DNA from: Aeromicrobium camelliae
GTDB lineage: Bacteria > Actinomycetota > Actinomycetes > Propionibacteriales > Nocardioidaceae
Direction of reading: 5' to 3'
Length of the DNA stretch: 64,000 nt
Assembly (NCBI RefSeq): GCF_003850045.1
Contig: NZ_RQJX01000012.1
Span: 52,009 to 116,008 of the forward strand
The position numbers and the translations under genes were made by a program. Each line of letters starts with the position of its first letter. Positions within the stretch are counted from its first letter, which is position 1. The notes beneath the pieces were generated by a model. The model worked only from the letters and a program-made list of their open reading frames with translations, had not been told where the DNA came from and did not search any database. Of the stretch, positions 55,712-64,000 are shown piece after piece.

Positions 55712-57294
55712 CGCCTGCCTCCCTTCGGGAGCTCGACATCGAACACCGCACCGTCATCGTTCGTGACCCTCACCTCGCCGCCGCGCTGCCGGCAGATCAC
55801 GCGCACGAGCGGCAGGCCGATGCCGCGGCCGCCGAACGTCTGCTCCTTGGTCGAGAAGCCCCGAACGAAGACCGTGTCGAGCAACTCGGGGGCGATGCCC
55901 GGACCGTTGTCTCGCACCCGCAGGTGGATGCCTCCATTCCGCTCCTGCACGGCGACGTCGACCCGGGGATCGGTCACCGCGCTGCAGGCGTCGACCGCGT
56001 TGTCGACGAGGTTGCCGAGGACCGTGATGAGATCCGCCGAGAGGTCGTCGGGCAGGGGTTCCAACCGCGAGTCCGGTGTCAGCGTGAGCCGAACGCCGCG
56101 TTCGAGCGCGACGCTGGACTTGGCCACGAGCAGGGCGGCGAGCGCGCGGTCGCCGATGCGCTCGGTGATCGTGGCGTCGAGGTCCGCGCGGCGCCGCGCC
56201 ACGGTGCCGACCACCTGCGTCACCTCGCCGTACGCGCCGAGCTGCAGCAGCCCGGAGATGGTGTGCAGTTGATTGGTGAACTCGTGGGTCTGCGCCCGCA
56301 GCGTGTCCGTGATCGAGAGATTCGAACTCAGCTGATGCTGGATCTCCACGAGTTCCGTGCGGTCGCGCATGGTCGTCACGCTACCGACCCCGCGCCCGCG
56401 GCTCCGCGCCGTTCGCCGGTTGACGACGAGCACGCGCGACCCGACGACGGCGAGCGCGTCCTGGACGTCACCGCGGCCGGCGAGGAGGGAGACGACGGCA
56501 GGGTCCAGCCCGAGGTCGTCCACCCGCCGGCCGACCGCCGTGGCGGGCAGATCGAGCAGTTCGCGCGCGCCGTCGTTGAGGATGCTGATCCGACCGCGGG
56601 TGTCCACCCCGACGACGCCTTCGCGGATGCTGTGCAGGAGCGCTTCGCGGTGATCGGCGAGCGTCGCGATCTGAGCGGCGTCGAGCCCCCGGGTCCGCCG
56701 CTTCAACGCGCGGGCCACGAGCCACGTTCCGCTGACGCCCAGTCCCGCTCCCAAGCCGAGAAACACCGCGAGGTCGGTGCCCGAGTCGGTCAGCAGCTGC
56801 CACGTGCTCGGGTAGCGCTGTTCGGCGAGCACGAGGCCGAGCAACTGGCCGTCGTCGTCGAGCACAGGTGCGTGCGCGGAGATGACGCGGCCGTCGGGTC
56901 GTGACACCGTGCCGCTCCAACCTCGTCCGCCGAGCGCGTCGCTCTCGCCCAGCCGGGCGGGACGGCCGACCCGGGTGACGTCCGAGGAGCTCACGACGAC
57001 GCCCTCGGCGTCGGTCACGGTGACGTCCGTGGCGCCGGAGAGCGATACCGCCCGTTCGATCGGCGGTGCCAGCCGTTGCGCCGCGTGCGGGTCGTCGGTG
57101 AACTCCCGCACCACGGAATCGTTGGCCAGGTACTCCGCCACGCCACGCATGCGGCTTCCCTGCTCGTCGACGAAGGAGTCCGTCGACTGATGCAGCGACA
57201 GGAGCGCGATGATCGCCAGGACCACGAATACGACCGCAAGCTGCAGCGCGAGGACCTGCCCGGCGAGCGTCAGACGGCGCGGCGACGTGACCAC
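55708..57294 (-). CDS. CitA/DcuS-type membrane sensor histidine kinase
   Basis: A 528-residue kinase: transmembrane segment at about 12-34, an extracytoplasmic PAS-like ligand-binding domain (about 40-165), a second transmembrane helix near 170-190 (TDLAVFLGLGAGLGVSGTWLVA), a cytoplasmic PAS domain, and the family's SpoOB-like phospho-acceptor LRAQTHEFTNQLHTISGLLQ before the ATPase (NLVDNAVDAC, DNGPGI, GRGIGLPLV). Ligand is likely a di- or tricarboxylate by context. Start chosen at GTG 57294, 11 nt after AAAGGAGG; upstream GTG codons are alternatives. Confidence 0.9.
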   Translation of the reverse strand: MVTSPRRLTLAGQVLALQLAVVFVVLAIIALLSLHQSTDSFVDEQGSRMRGVAEYLANDSVVREFTDDPHAAQRLAPPIERAVSLSGATDVTVTDAEGVVVSSSDVTRVGRPARLGESDALGGRGWSGTVSRPDGRVISAHAPVLDDDGQLLGLVLAEQRYPSTWQLLTDSGTDLAVFLGLGAGLGVSGTWLVARALKRRTRGLDAAQIATLADHREALLHSIREGVVGVDTRGRISILNDGARELLDLPATAVGRRVDDLGLDPAVVSLLAGRGDVQDALAVVGSRVLVVNRRTARSRGRGVGSVTTMRDRTELVEIQHQLSSNLSITDTLRAQTHEFTNQLHTISGLLQLGAYGEVTQVVGTVARRRADLDATITERIGDRALAALLVAKSSVALERGVRLTLTPDSRLEPLPDDLSADLITVLGNLVDNAVDACSAVTDPRVDVAVQERNGGIHLRVRDNGPGIAPELLDTVFVRGFSTKEQTFGGRGIGLPLVRVICRQRGGEVRVTNDDGAVFDVELPKGGRR

Positions 57295-57377
57295 AATGAC
57301 CACAACCTCCTTTGCGATCGCAATCGTGACGTGCACCACAGCCCGGGCCATGATGCTCTGCAGATCAGGAGGCTTTC
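57295..57377. promoter_or_regulatory. Divergent promoter region between the two-component system and tctC
   Basis: Eighty-three bases separate the kinase start from tctC. They carry ribosome-binding sites for both sides (AAAGGAGG on the minus strand, CAGGAGG on the plus strand) and TTTGCGATCGCAA, a 13-bp near-palindrome at 57312-57324 that could bind the regulator. I could not assign -10/-35 boxes with confidence. Confidence 0.45.
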
Positions 57378-58376
57378 ATGACAGGCAACACCGGGATCGG
57401 CCGGGTCGGGCGCATGCTCGTCCTCGCGCTCGTGACCGTCCTCGTCGCGAGCGGGTGCGGCGTCACCCGCGACGGCGGCGACGACCCCACCAACCGACGA
57501 CTGCGGATGATGATCCCCAACAGTCCCGGCGGCGGCTACGACCTGACCGGACGTTCGGCGACGCGGGCGATGGAGGAGAACGACCTCACCGGCCGGTTCG
57601 AGATCACCAACGTGATCGGCGCCGGCGGCACGGTCGCCATGCAGCGGCTCCTCAACGAGGAGGGCGCCGACGACCTCATGATGACGATGGGGCTCGGCGT
57701 CGTCGGATCGACGTACACCAACGGCGCCGCCGCGACCGTGAGCGAGGCGACGCCGATCGCCCAGCTCGTCGAGGAGTACGAGGGCATCCTCGTGCCCGGC
57801 GACTCGCCCTACCGCACCGTCGGCGACCTCGTGGAGGCGTGGAAGGCCGACCCCGGCGGCGTGACCATCGGCGGCGGTTCCTCGCCCGGCGGCCCCGACC
57901 ACCTGTTCCCGATGCAGCTCGCGCAGACCGTCGGCATCGCACCCCGGGACGTCAACTACATCACCTACGACGGCGGCGGTCCGCTCACCACGGCGCTGCT
58001 CGGCGGCAAGATCGATGCCGGCATGTCGGGACTGGGAGAGTTCGAAGGTCAGATCGCCGACGGGTCGCTCCGCGTCCTCGCCGTGTCCGGCCCCGAGCGG
58101 CTCGACACGGTGGACGCCCCCACCCTCACCGAGTCCGGCATCGACATGACCTTCACCAACTGGCGCGGCGTGCTGGCGCCTCCGGGCATCAGCGAGGAGA
58201 CCCGCGAGGACTTCATCGATCTGCTCGCCCGCATGCGCGAGACGCCCGAATGGGAGGACGCGCTGGAACGCAACGGATGGACCGACGCGTTCCTCCCCGG
58301 CGACGAGTTCGGGGAGTTCCTCGTCGAACAGGACACCCGCGTCGCGACCACCCTCAAGGAGTTGGGACTCGTATGA
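57378..58376 (+). CDS. tctC: Tripartite tricarboxylate transporter, substrate-binding lipoprotein
   Basis: A 332-residue TctC/Bug-type binding protein. The signal peptide ends in lipobox VASGC (Cys27), so it is a membrane-anchored lipoprotein. Mature features: MIPNSPGGGYDLTGR (start of the ligand-binding fold), VIGAGGTVAMQRL and GGGSSPGGPDHLFPMQLA. The ligand may be citrate, tricarballylate or another carboxylate. A strong CAGGAGG precedes the ATG. tctB overlaps by 4 nt. Confidence 0.93.
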   Translation: MTGNTGIGRVGRMLVLALVTVLVASGCGVTRDGGDDPTNRRLRMMIPNSPGGGYDLTGRSATRAMEENDLTGRFEITNVIGAGGTVAMQRLLNEEGADDLMMTMGLGVVGSTYTNGAAATVSEATPIAQLVEEYEGILVPGDSPYRTVGDLVEAWKADPGGVTIGGGSSPGGPDHLFPMQLAQTVGIAPRDVNYITYDGGGPLTTALLGGKIDAGMSGLGEFEGQIADGSLRVLAVSGPERLDTVDAPTLTESGIDMTFTNWRGVLAPPGISEETREDFIDLLARMRETPEWEDALERNGWTDAFLPGDEFGEFLVEQDTRVATTLKELGLV

Positions 58377-58891
58377 CCACCACGAACGACACCCCGACGC
58401 AGGCCCGCCCGCAGGTCGACCGGGCCCAGTACGGTCTGTCCGGTTTCCTCGCTGTGGTCGGCGCGTACGTCGTCATCGAGGCGGTCGGCCTCGCGCCCGG
58501 CTTCGCCGATCAGTCGGTGCAGCCCGACGCGTTCCCGTACGTCGTGGGTACCGCGCTGCTCGTGCTCTCCGTGCTCCTCGCCGTCGCGACGGCGCGCGGC
58601 GATGTGGCCGAGGCGGAGGGCGGTGAGGACGTCGACCTCGGTCAAGGCAGCGACTGGATCACGGTCGCGAAGCTGACCGGCGTCTTCCTCGTCGCCGTCG
58701 TGACGATCGCGTGGCTCGGCTGGGCCATCGTCGGCGCCTTCCTCTTCGCCGCCAGCGCCCGCATCCTCGGCAGTCGCCGGCTCGTGCTGGACGTCATCGT
58801 GGGCATCGCGCTGGCCCTGCTCACCTGGTACGGCTTCTATGTCGGGCTCGGCATCCCGATCCCGGCCGGCATCCTGGACGGAGTGCTCTGA
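58373..58891 (+). CDS. tctB: Tripartite tricarboxylate transporter, small membrane subunit
   Basis: A 172-residue protein with four hydrophobic segments (about residues 23-42, 57-75, 104-123 and 135-165), matching the four-helix TctB topology, and PDAFPYVVG after the first helix, a conserved family feature. It joins the large TctA subunit. The first 20 residues are polar. The start overlaps tctC (ATGA), and the stop overlaps tctA by 1 nt. Confidence 0.9.
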   Translation: MTTTNDTPTQARPQVDRAQYGLSGFLAVVGAYVVIEAVGLAPGFADQSVQPDAFPYVVGTALLVLSVLLAVATARGDVAEAEGGEDVDLGQGSDWITVAKLTGVFLVAVVTIAWLGWAIVGAFLFAASARILGSRRLVLDVIVGIALALLTWYGFYVGLGIPIPAGILDGVL

Positions 58892-60399
58892 TGGAGATGC
58901 TGCTGGAGGGCTTCGGCACCGCGCTGACGCCCACGAACCTGCTCTATGCCGTCCTCGGCGTCCTGCTCGGTACGGCGGTGGGCGTCCTTCCGGGCATCGG
59001 GCCGGCGATGACCGTCGCGCTGCTGCTCCCAGTCACCTACAACGTGTCGCCGAGCAGCGCCCTCATTCTGTTCGCCGGCATCTACTACGGCGGCATGTAC
59101 GGCGGTTCGACCACCTCGATCCTGCTCAACACGCCGGGGGAGTCGTCCTCGGTCATCACCGCCCTCGAAGGCAACAAGATGGCCAAGGCCGGGCGGGCGG
59201 CGCAGGCGCTCGCGACCGCGGCGATCGGCTCGTTCGTCGCCGGCACGATCGGCACGGTGCTGCTCGTGGTGCTCGCGCCGCGCGTGGCCGACGTCGTGGT
59301 GACGCTCGGCGCTCCCTCGTACTTCGCGCTCATGGCGCTCGCGCTGTTCGCGGTGACGGCGGTCCTCGGCGCTTCCAAGCTGCGCGGCTTCATCTCGCTG
59401 TTCCTCGGGCTCGCGATCGCGCTCGTCGGCACGACGACCGGCCAGCCGCGGCTCACGTTCGGACGCCCTGAACTGGCGGACGGGATCGACGTGGTCGTCG
59501 TGGCCGTCGCGATCTTCGCGATCGGCGAGGCCCTCTGGGTCGCGGCGCATCTGCGGCGTCGGCCGCTCGAGGTCATCCCGGTCGGGCAGCCGTGGATGAA
59601 CCGCGAGGACTGGTCGCGCTCGTGGAAGCCGTGGCTGCGGGGCACGGCGTACGGCTTCCCGTTCGGCGCGCTGCCCGCCGGTGGCGCCGAGACGCCGACG
59701 TTGCTGTCGTACATCACCGAGAAGAAGCTGTCCAAGCGGCCCGAGGAGTTCGGCAAGGGCGCGATCGAGGGCGTCGCCGGTCCGGAGGCGGCCAACAACG
59801 CGTCGGCGGCGGGCACGCTCATGTCGCTGCTCGCGATCGGCCTGCCCACGACGGCGACGGCGACGATCATCCTGCTGGCGATGCAGAGCTACGGCATCCA
59901 ACCCGGCCCGCAGCTGTTCGACGCCGAGCCCGAACTTGTGTGGGGACTGCTCGCGAGCCTCTTCGTGGCGAACACCCTGCTGCTCGTGGTGAACCTGCCG
60001 CTCGCACCGGTGTGGGCGCGGCTCCTGCAGATCCCGCGGCCCTACCTCTACGCCGGCATCCTGTTCTTCGCTTCGCTCGGCGCGTACAGCGTGAACTTCG
60101 ACGCCTTCGACCTGGGCCTGCTGCTCGTGTTCGGCCTGCTGGGGCTCACCATGCGGCGATTCGGTCTGCCGGTGCTGCCGCTCATCATCGGCGTCATCCT
60201 CGGACCCCGGCTCGAGACCACGTTGGCCGAGGCGCTGGCGATCTCGCAAGGAGATCTCTCGACCCTCGTCGGCGAGCCCGTCGCGGTCGTGGTCTACATC
60301 GTCATGGCGCTGCTGCTCGTGGGCAGCATCGTCGGGCCGCGGCTGCGCCGGACGGCGCCCGCGCACGAGGACGAGGAAGAGAAGGTGGATGTGCGATGA
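58891..60399 (+). CDS. tctA: Tripartite tricarboxylate transporter, large permease subunit
   Basis: A 502-residue polytopic permease (about 11-12 membrane helices) with the duplicated family motifs [20 protein letters not shown] and [17 protein letters not shown], plus [20 protein letters not shown]. Sodium- or proton-driven uptake of a carboxylate is expected. TGATG overlap with tctB. The following Usp gene overlaps its stop (ATGA), so the stress protein is part of the transport operon. Confidence 0.94.
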   Translation: MEMLLEGFGTALTPTNLLYAVLGVLLGTAVGVLPGIGPAMTVALLLPVTYNVSPSSALILFAGIYYGGMYGGSTTSILLNTPGESSSVITALEGNKMAKAGRAAQALATAAIGSFVAGTIGTVLLVVLAPRVADVVVTLGAPSYFALMALALFAVTAVLGASKLRGFISLFLGLAIALVGTTTGQPRLTFGRPELADGIDVVVVAVAIFAIGEALWVAAHLRRRPLEVIPVGQPWMNREDWSRSWKPWLRGTAYGFPFGALPAGGAETPTLLSYITEKKLSKRPEEFGKGAIEGVAGPEAANNASAAGTLMSLLAIGLPTTATATIILLAMQSYGIQPGPQLFDAEPELVWGLLASLFVANTLLLVVNLPLAPVWARLLQIPRPYLYAGILFFASLGAYSVNFDAFDLGLLLVFGLLGLTMRRFGLPVLPLIIGVILGPRLETTLAEALAISQGDLSTLVGEPVAVVVYIVMALLLVGSIVGPRLRRTAPAHEDEEEKVDVR

Positions 60400-60782
60400 C
60401 GATCGTGGTGGCTTACAGCCCGGACGAGTACGGCCGAGCGGCACTGCGCGCCGGTGCCGACGAGGCGCGCGTGCGCGACGAGGATCTCGTGCTGCTCAAC
60501 GCGACACGAGGAGACGCCCTGGTCGACCCCCGGTTCGCCAGCGACGAGCACATCGTGGAGGTCCAGGACGCCCTGCAGGAGCAGGGACTGACCGCGCATG
60601 TCCGGCACGAGGTCGTGCCCGACATCGCAGCGGCGCTGGTCGACGTGGCACGCGAGGTCGGCGCGAGCCGCGTCGTGGTCGGGGTGCGCCATCGTTCACC
60701 GGTCGGCAAGGCCCTGCTGGGCAGCGTCGCGCAGCGCGTCATCCTCGACGCCCCGTGCGCCGTGCTCGCCGTCAAACCCTGA
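60396..60782 (+). CDS. Universal stress protein family (single domain)
   Basis: A 128-residue UspA-fold protein. Near the C-terminus [21 protein letters not shown] matches the ATP-binding G-2x-G-9x-G-S/T pattern except that the second Gly is His. Its coupling to tctA parallels TRAP-transporter-associated Usp proteins that bind ATP and modulate transporters; this role is inference. A close paralogue lies at 62164. Confidence 0.86.
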   Translation: MTIVVAYSPDEYGRAALRAGADEARVRDEDLVLLNATRGDALVDPRFASDEHIVEVQDALQEQGLTAHVRHEVVPDIAAALVDVAREVGASRVVVGVRHRSPVGKALLGSVAQRVILDAPCAVLAVKP

Positions 60783-60795
60783 TGGCGGTGACCGG

Positions 60796-60801
60796 TACGG
60801 T
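60796..60801 (+). promoter_or_regulatory. -10 box for a leaderless DNA glycosylase transcript
   Basis: TACGGT is followed by GGCACC (6 nt) and the GTG start of the glycosylase gene, with no ribosome-binding site. Placement fits a leaderless mRNA. Confidence 0.45.
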
Positions 60802-60807
60802 GGCACC

Positions 60808-61383
60808 GTGTCGGTCCTGGAACGCGCGAGGAGTCTGCTCGGACGTGAACTGACGGCGCACGGGGTGACCGTGCGGATCACGGAAGTGGAGGCCTACGGC
60901 GGGGTCACCGATCCCGCCTCCCACGCCTACACCCGCACTCCGCGCTCGGAGATCATGTACGGACCGTCGTGGCGGCTGTACGTGTATCGCATCCACGGTC
61001 ACCACTGCGCGAACATCGTCACGGGACCCAGCGAGCAGGCTGCCGCGGTGCTCCTGAGGGCCGGGGAAGTCGTCGACGGCCACGAGCTTGCGTACGAGCG
61101 TCGCGGGGAGGTCCGTCCCGACGCTCTCGGCCGCGGTCCGGGCAACCTCGCGCGGGTCCTCGGCATCACGACGGCCGACCTCGGCACCGACGTGCGCGTG
61201 GGCCCGGCCGTCGTGCTGGGACCCGAGCCCGCCGCTCCACCGCCGGTGAGCGCCGGGCCCCGGGTGGGCGTGCGACGCGCGGCCGACCGTCCCTGGCGCC
61301 TGTGGGTCACGGGCGACCCTACGGTGTCGGCCTACCGGCGTCACCCCAGGGCGGAGTCGTCCTCGGAGGTCTCCGCCGTCTGA
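60808..61383 (+). CDS. 3-methyladenine DNA glycosylase (AAG/MPG family)
   Basis: Excises alkylated purines in base-excision repair. The 191 residues include the catalytic segment ITEVEAYGGVTDPASHAY (Glu in EVEAY), MYGPSWRLYVYRIHGHHCANIVTG with the conserved Tyr/His, AVLLRAGEV and GPGNLARVLGI. GTG 60808 gives MSVLERARSLLGRELTAHG, the proper N-terminus. Its last 43 nt overlap the 3' end of the small convergent cysteine-pair ORF on the minus strand. The gene lies next to tyrS, a common actinobacterial neighbourhood. Confidence 0.92.
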   Translation: MSVLERARSLLGRELTAHGVTVRITEVEAYGGVTDPASHAYTRTPRSEIMYGPSWRLYVYRIHGHHCANIVTGPSEQAAAVLLRAGEVVDGHELAYERRGEVRPDALGRGPGNLARVLGITTADLGTDVRVGPAVVLGPEPAAPPPVSAGPRVGVRRAADRPWRLWVTGDPTVSAYRRHPRAESSSEVSAV

Positions 61384-61454
61384 TCGGGCAGCGCGCAGAC
61401 GCCGTCGGCGCACATGCCCGCGTCGTCACCCACCAGTTCCAAGGGGCCGGTCAT
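61341..61454 (-). CDS. 37-residue cysteine-pair peptide coupled to the DsbA/FrnE-like protein
   Basis: The ATG overlaps the stop of the DsbA-like gene (ATGA), giving MTGPLELVGDDAGMCADGVCALPDQ and an acidic tail. The core CADGVC has two Cys four residues apart, which could ligate metal or cycle with the thiol oxidoreductase. I recall similar short peptides ending (C)xDGVCALP beside such genes in actinobacteria, but cannot verify it here. The 3' end overlaps the convergent glycosylase gene, which is unusual. Confidence 0.6.
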   Translation of the reverse strand: MTGPLELVGDDAGMCADGVCALPDQTAETSEDDSALG

Positions 61455-62101
61455 CGGACGGCTCCCTCGCTCGCGGCACGCTCGAGCACCTGGGTGAAGA
61501 TCTGAGGGTCCTGCGCCCCCGACACGCCCCACTTGCCGTCGACGACGAAGAACGGCACGCCGCTGATGCCGTACTCGCGGGCCTGAGCGATGTCCGCCTG
61601 CACCGCGTCGCGGTACCGGTCGGACTCGAGCGCGCCGCGCAGATCCTCGGGATCGAGGCCGACCTCGGAGCCGAGCTCGACGAGGTCGTCGATGCGCCCC
61701 ACGTGGCGACCCTGCTCGAAGTAGGCCGACAGCAGGCGCTCCTTGAGCTCGCGCTGCAGCCCGTGATCCTTCGCGTAGTGCAACGCCTGGTGCGCGAGCA
61801 GCGTGTTCGTGTGCTGGAGCGCATCGAAGTCGTACGCGAGGCCCTCGGTCGCAGCCAGCTGCGTCATCTGGTCGAGCATCTGCCGGACCTGAGGCTCGGG
61901 CATGCCCTTGTGGGTGGCGAGGAAATCGACCTCCGAACCGGAGAAGTCCACCGGGGTGTCGGGAGCCAGCTCGAAGCTGTGGAACTCGACCTCGACGTCG
62001 CCGTCGAAGTCCGCCACCGCCTTCTCGAACCGCCGCTTGCCGATGAAGCACCACGGGCACGCGATGTCGGACCAGATGTCGACCTTGATGGGAGTACTCA
62101 C
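61451..62101 (-). CDS. DsbA-family oxidoreductase, FrnE-like
   Basis: A 216-residue thioredoxin-fold protein with the active site C15-P-W-C18 (SDIACPWCFIG), an inserted helical domain and the cis-Pro loop SGVPFFVVDGKWGVSGAQ. There is no signal peptide, so it acts in the cytoplasm, like FrnE and related DsbA-like proteins tied to oxidative stress. It is divergent from the downstream Usp gene with 62 bp between. Confidence 0.92.
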   Translation of the reverse strand: MSTPIKVDIWSDIACPWCFIGKRRFEKAVADFDGDVEVEFHSFELAPDTPVDFSGSEVDFLATHKGMPEPQVRQMLDQMTQLAATEGLAYDFDALQHTNTLLAHQALHYAKDHGLQRELKERLLSAYFEQGRHVGRIDDLVELGSEVGLDPEDLRGALESDRYRDAVQADIAQAREYGISGVPFFVVDGKWGVSGAQDPQIFTQVLERAASEGAVR

Positions 62102-62151
62102 GCTCGTGCGAACGCGACGGGCCTCACCCCTATTCCATCGCCGGGTCCCGG

Positions 62152-62157
62152 TAACCT
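62152..62157 (+). promoter_or_regulatory. -10 box for leaderless Usp gene
   Basis: TAACCT precedes the ATG at 62164 by 6 nt (CGAAGC). No ribosome-binding site is present, which fits a leaderless transcript. Confidence 0.45.
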
Positions 62158-62163
62158 CGAAGC

Positions 62164-62544
62164 ATGACGATCGCTGTGGCCTACCGTCCGGACGACTACG
62201 GCAAGGGCGCCCTGCGCTGGGCGGCCGCGGAGGCGCAGGCCACGGGGCAGAAGCTCGTCATCATCACGGTCGACGAGATCGACCCGGAGTTCGAGGAACC
62301 CCACGAGATCGACCTCTCGGAGTTCACGGAGCGCTTCGACCTCGAGGACCTGCCGTACGAGGTGCGCCGCGCCGCCTCGCTCGACGTCGCCGACGTCGTC
62401 ATCGAGGAGGCGACCAAGGCCGGGGCTGAGCGCCTCGTGATCGGGGTCCGCAAGCGCACGCCCGTCGGCAAGATGCTCATGGGCCGCGTGACGCAGATGA
62501 TCCTGCTCGACGCTCCGATGCCGGTCATCGCCGTCAAACCCTGA
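62164..62544 (+). CDS. Universal stress protein family, paralogue of the tct-linked Usp
   Basis: A 126-residue UspA-fold protein. It shares MTI.VAY.PD.YG at the N-terminus and GVRKRTPVGKMLMGRVTQMILLDAP at the C-terminus with the Usp at 60396, pointing to duplication within 2 kb. Lys occupies the second Gly position of the ATP motif and Arg the final S/T position, so nucleotide binding is less certain than in its paralogue. It precedes tyrS by 38 nt. Confidence 0.85.
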   Translation: MTIAVAYRPDDYGKGALRWAAAEAQATGQKLVIITVDEIDPEFEEPHEIDLSEFTERFDLEDLPYEVRRAASLDVADVVIEEATKAGAERLVIGVRKRTPVGKMLMGRVTQMILLDAPMPVIAVKP

Positions 62545-62582
62545 CGACTAGGCTCGGTCGCGGCGAAAGGAAAGGAATCCCC

Positions 62583-63839
62583 GTGACCCAGCATGTTCTC
62601 GACGACCTCGTCGCACGTGGTCTCATCGGACAGTCGACCGACCTCGACGCTCTGCGCGCCGACCTGTCGGAGGGCTCGCTGACGTATTACACGGGCTTCG
62701 ACCCCACCGCGCCGAGCCTGCACATCGGCCACCTGCTGCAACTGCTGACGATGCGCCGGCTGCAGCTGGCCGGGCATCGGCCGCTGCTGCTCGTCGGTGG
62801 CGCGACCGGCCTGATCGGCGACCCGAAGCAGAGCGGCGAGCGGGCGATGAACACCAAGGACACCGTCGCCGGCTGGGTCGACTCGATCGCCGCCCAGGCC
62901 TCGCCGTTCCTCGACTTCGAGGGACCGAACGGCGCCCAGCTCGTCAACAACCTCGACTGGACGCGTGAGGTCAATGTCATCGACTTCCTGCGCGACATCG
63001 GCAAGCACTTCCCGGTCAACCGGATGCTGGCGCGCGACGTCGTGGCCAGCCGCCTCGAGTCCGGTATCAGCTACACGGAGTTCAGCTACGTCCTCCTGCA
63101 GTCGATGGACTACCTCGAGCTCTCGCGCCGGTACGACTGCCGGCTGCAGATGGGCGGGGGAGACCAGTGGGGCAACGTGTCCGCGGGCGTCGAACTCGTC
63201 CGGCGTGCCGACAGCCGACGCGTCAACGGTCTCGTGACGCCGCTGATCACCAAGGCCGACGGCACGAAGTTCGGTAAGACCGAGGGGGGAGCGGTCTGGC
63301 TCGATGCGACGCTCACGAGTCCGTACGCCTTCTACCAGTTCTGGATCCAGGCCGAGGACGCCAAGGTCGGCGAGTACCTGCGTCTCTTGACCTTCCTCGA
63401 CGTCGAGGAGATCGCCGAGATCGAGAGAGAACACCAGACGAAGCCGGGGCTGCGCGCCGCCCAGCGCCGGCTCGCGCGCGAGGTGACCACGCTCGTGCAC
63501 GGACAGGCCGAGGCGGAGGGCGCCGAACTCGCCTCGTCAGCGCTGTTCGGTCGCGGCGAACTGCGTGAGCTCCCGGAGTCGACGCTGGCGGCCGCATTGA
63601 CCGAGGCCGGCGCGCGGGAGGTGCCGAAGGGCACCACCATCGTCGACGCTCTCGTGGCGTCCGGGCTGGTCGATTCCAAGTCCGCCGGACGGCGTGCGGT
63701 GTCCGAGGGCGGCGCCTACGTCAACAACGAGCGGGTCGAGGACCCCGAGCTGGCGCTCGACGCCGACACGGCCCTCTACGGACGGTGGGTGGTGCTCCGC
63801 AAGGGTAAGCGCTCCGTTTCCGGCGTCCAGCTGGTGTGA
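62583..63839 (+). CDS. tyrS: Tyrosyl-tRNA synthetase
   Basis: Class I synthetase of 418 residues. TGFDPTAPSLHIGHLLQL contains the HIGH-type motif (HIGH at about residues 48-51), DQWGN marks the Tyr/ATP site, and KFGKTEGGAVWLD carries the KMSKS-equivalent loop (KFGKT). The C-terminal S4-like domain (from about 350) binds tRNA. GTG start behind GAAAGGAAAGG; TAGGCT at 62549-62554 is a possible -10. No T-box is present. Confidence 0.97.
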   Translation: MTQHVLDDLVARGLIGQSTDLDALRADLSEGSLTYYTGFDPTAPSLHIGHLLQLLTMRRLQLAGHRPLLLVGGATGLIGDPKQSGERAMNTKDTVAGWVDSIAAQASPFLDFEGPNGAQLVNNLDWTREVNVIDFLRDIGKHFPVNRMLARDVVASRLESGISYTEFSYVLLQSMDYLELSRRYDCRLQMGGGDQWGNVSAGVELVRRADSRRVNGLVTPLITKADGTKFGKTEGGAVWLDATLTSPYAFYQFWIQAEDAKVGEYLRLLTFLDVEEIAEIEREHQTKPGLRAAQRRLAREVTTLVHGQAEAEGAELASSALFGRGELRELPESTLAAALTEAGAREVPKGTTIVDALVASGLVDSKSAGRRAVSEGGAYVNNERVEDPELALDADTALYGRWVVLRKGKRSVSGVQLV

Positions 63840-63894
63840 ACGGTCGGAAAACGTTGAGTTTCCAGTATGTGACCGAGGACACCGCGACCCCGGT

Positions 63895-63924
63895 TTGACC
63901 GGCTGAGGACGGGGTCGCTAATGT
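63895..63924 (+). promoter_or_regulatory. Strong promoter at window end, possibly for an rRNA operon
   Basis: TTGACC and TAATGT are separated by 18 bp, the closest to consensus -35/-10 pair in the window, preceded by A/T-richer sequence (63847-63870) that could serve as an upstream element. Nothing coding follows in the last 76 bases. In related actinobacteria the 16S rRNA gene often follows tyrS, so an rrn promoter is my inference; the rRNA itself lies outside. Confidence 0.5.
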
Positions 63925-64000
63925 AGTTCTTGTTGCTGAGGGCGACGGAGCGCAAGGCCGGAAGGCGGGGCGCTCGGCCTCAGGAGCCACCTCTACCGAA
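63925..64000 (+). other. Untranslated leader-like sequence at the window edge
   Basis: GCTGAGGGCGACGGAGCGCAAGGCC, split here over 63935-63959, and GGCCTCAG at 63977-63984 could pair (CTGAGG with CCTCAG), giving a leader hairpin downstream of the strong promoter. No start codon with a ribosome-binding site is present. Confidence 0.35.

Noticed and set aside
62545..62582. T-box leader before tyrS (also considered before pheS and alaS)
   Set aside because: The gaps are 38 nt, 9 nt and an overlap respectively; no specifier loop or TGG-containing antiterminator is present.

Overview
This 64 kb window reads as chromosome from a high-GC actinobacterium. The markers are an actinobacterial-type integration host factor (mihF) beside gmk and rpoZ, a PriA without helicase motifs, pervasive ATGA/GTGA stop-start overlaps, many GTG starts, and several genes whose -10 box lies 6-8 nt before the start codon (leaderless transcripts). 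Gene order (alaS-ruvX-mltG-aroE, pyrR-pyrBC-carAB-pyrF-mihF-gmk-rpoZ-coaBC-metK-priA-fmt-rsmB-rpe-rib) resembles Propionibacteriales; Nocardioidaceae (Aeromicrobium/Nocardioides-like) is my inference and was not tested. I see no tRNA, rRNA body, transposase, prophage or CRISPR; this is largely core housekeeping sequence.

Layout. 1-10.9 kb: end of an unknown gene, a small membrane protein, alaS, ruvX, mltG, aroE, a prepilin-peptidase-like protein, aroC-aroK-aroB, an M24 peptidase, efp and nusB, mostly translationally coupled (shikimate pathway plus translation and RNA factors). 11.3-14.9 kb: an osmolyte-type ABC importer. 15.1-23.8 kb: the pyrimidine operon behind a PyrR-binding leader, with a small lipoprotein at its end. 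23.8-32.7 kb: mihF, gmk, rpoZ, coaBC, metK, priA, fmt, rsmB, rpe. 32.7-37.7 kb: an FMN riboswitch and ribD-ribE-ribBA-ribH, then hisE-hisG. 37.7-46.2 kb: a PH-domain protein, an SseB-like protein, infC-rpmI-rplT (infC starts at ATC behind a terminator-bearing leader), an rRNA methyltransferase, an orphan histidine kinase, pheS-pheT and a LemA-like protein. 46.2-55.0 kb: the full arginine pathway argG-C-J-B-D-F-R-H, with paired ArgR boxes before argG. 55.0-60.8 kb: a CitAB-type two-component system divergent from a TctCBA tricarboxylate transporter, with a universal-stress protein. 60.8-64 kb: an alkyladenine glycosylase, a DsbA/FrnE-like protein with a tiny cysteine-pair partner, a second Usp, tyrS, and at the edge a promoter that may belong to an rRNA operon.

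The most interesting signal is small. Between rpoZ/coaBC and ribBA/ribH lie two related 83-nt units (one expanded by a 29-bp tandem duplication). Each begins with ATGAGCGAGCG, encodes a 28-codon mini-ORF that ends in an ATGA overlap with the next gene, and folds a hairpin whose 3' arm contains that gene's start codon. The two hairpins differ at three paired positions and keep pairing at each. The arrangement matches what is known of mycobacterial MIRU elements, but the window is apparently not mycobacterial. A 36-codon spacer ORF coupled at both ends sits between argC and argJ. Other points worth a look are two short tandem-repeat pairs in intergenic gaps, a perfect 19-bp-stem palindrome between metK and priA, and an enterobacterial-type argG at the head of the arginine cluster instead of between argR and argH.
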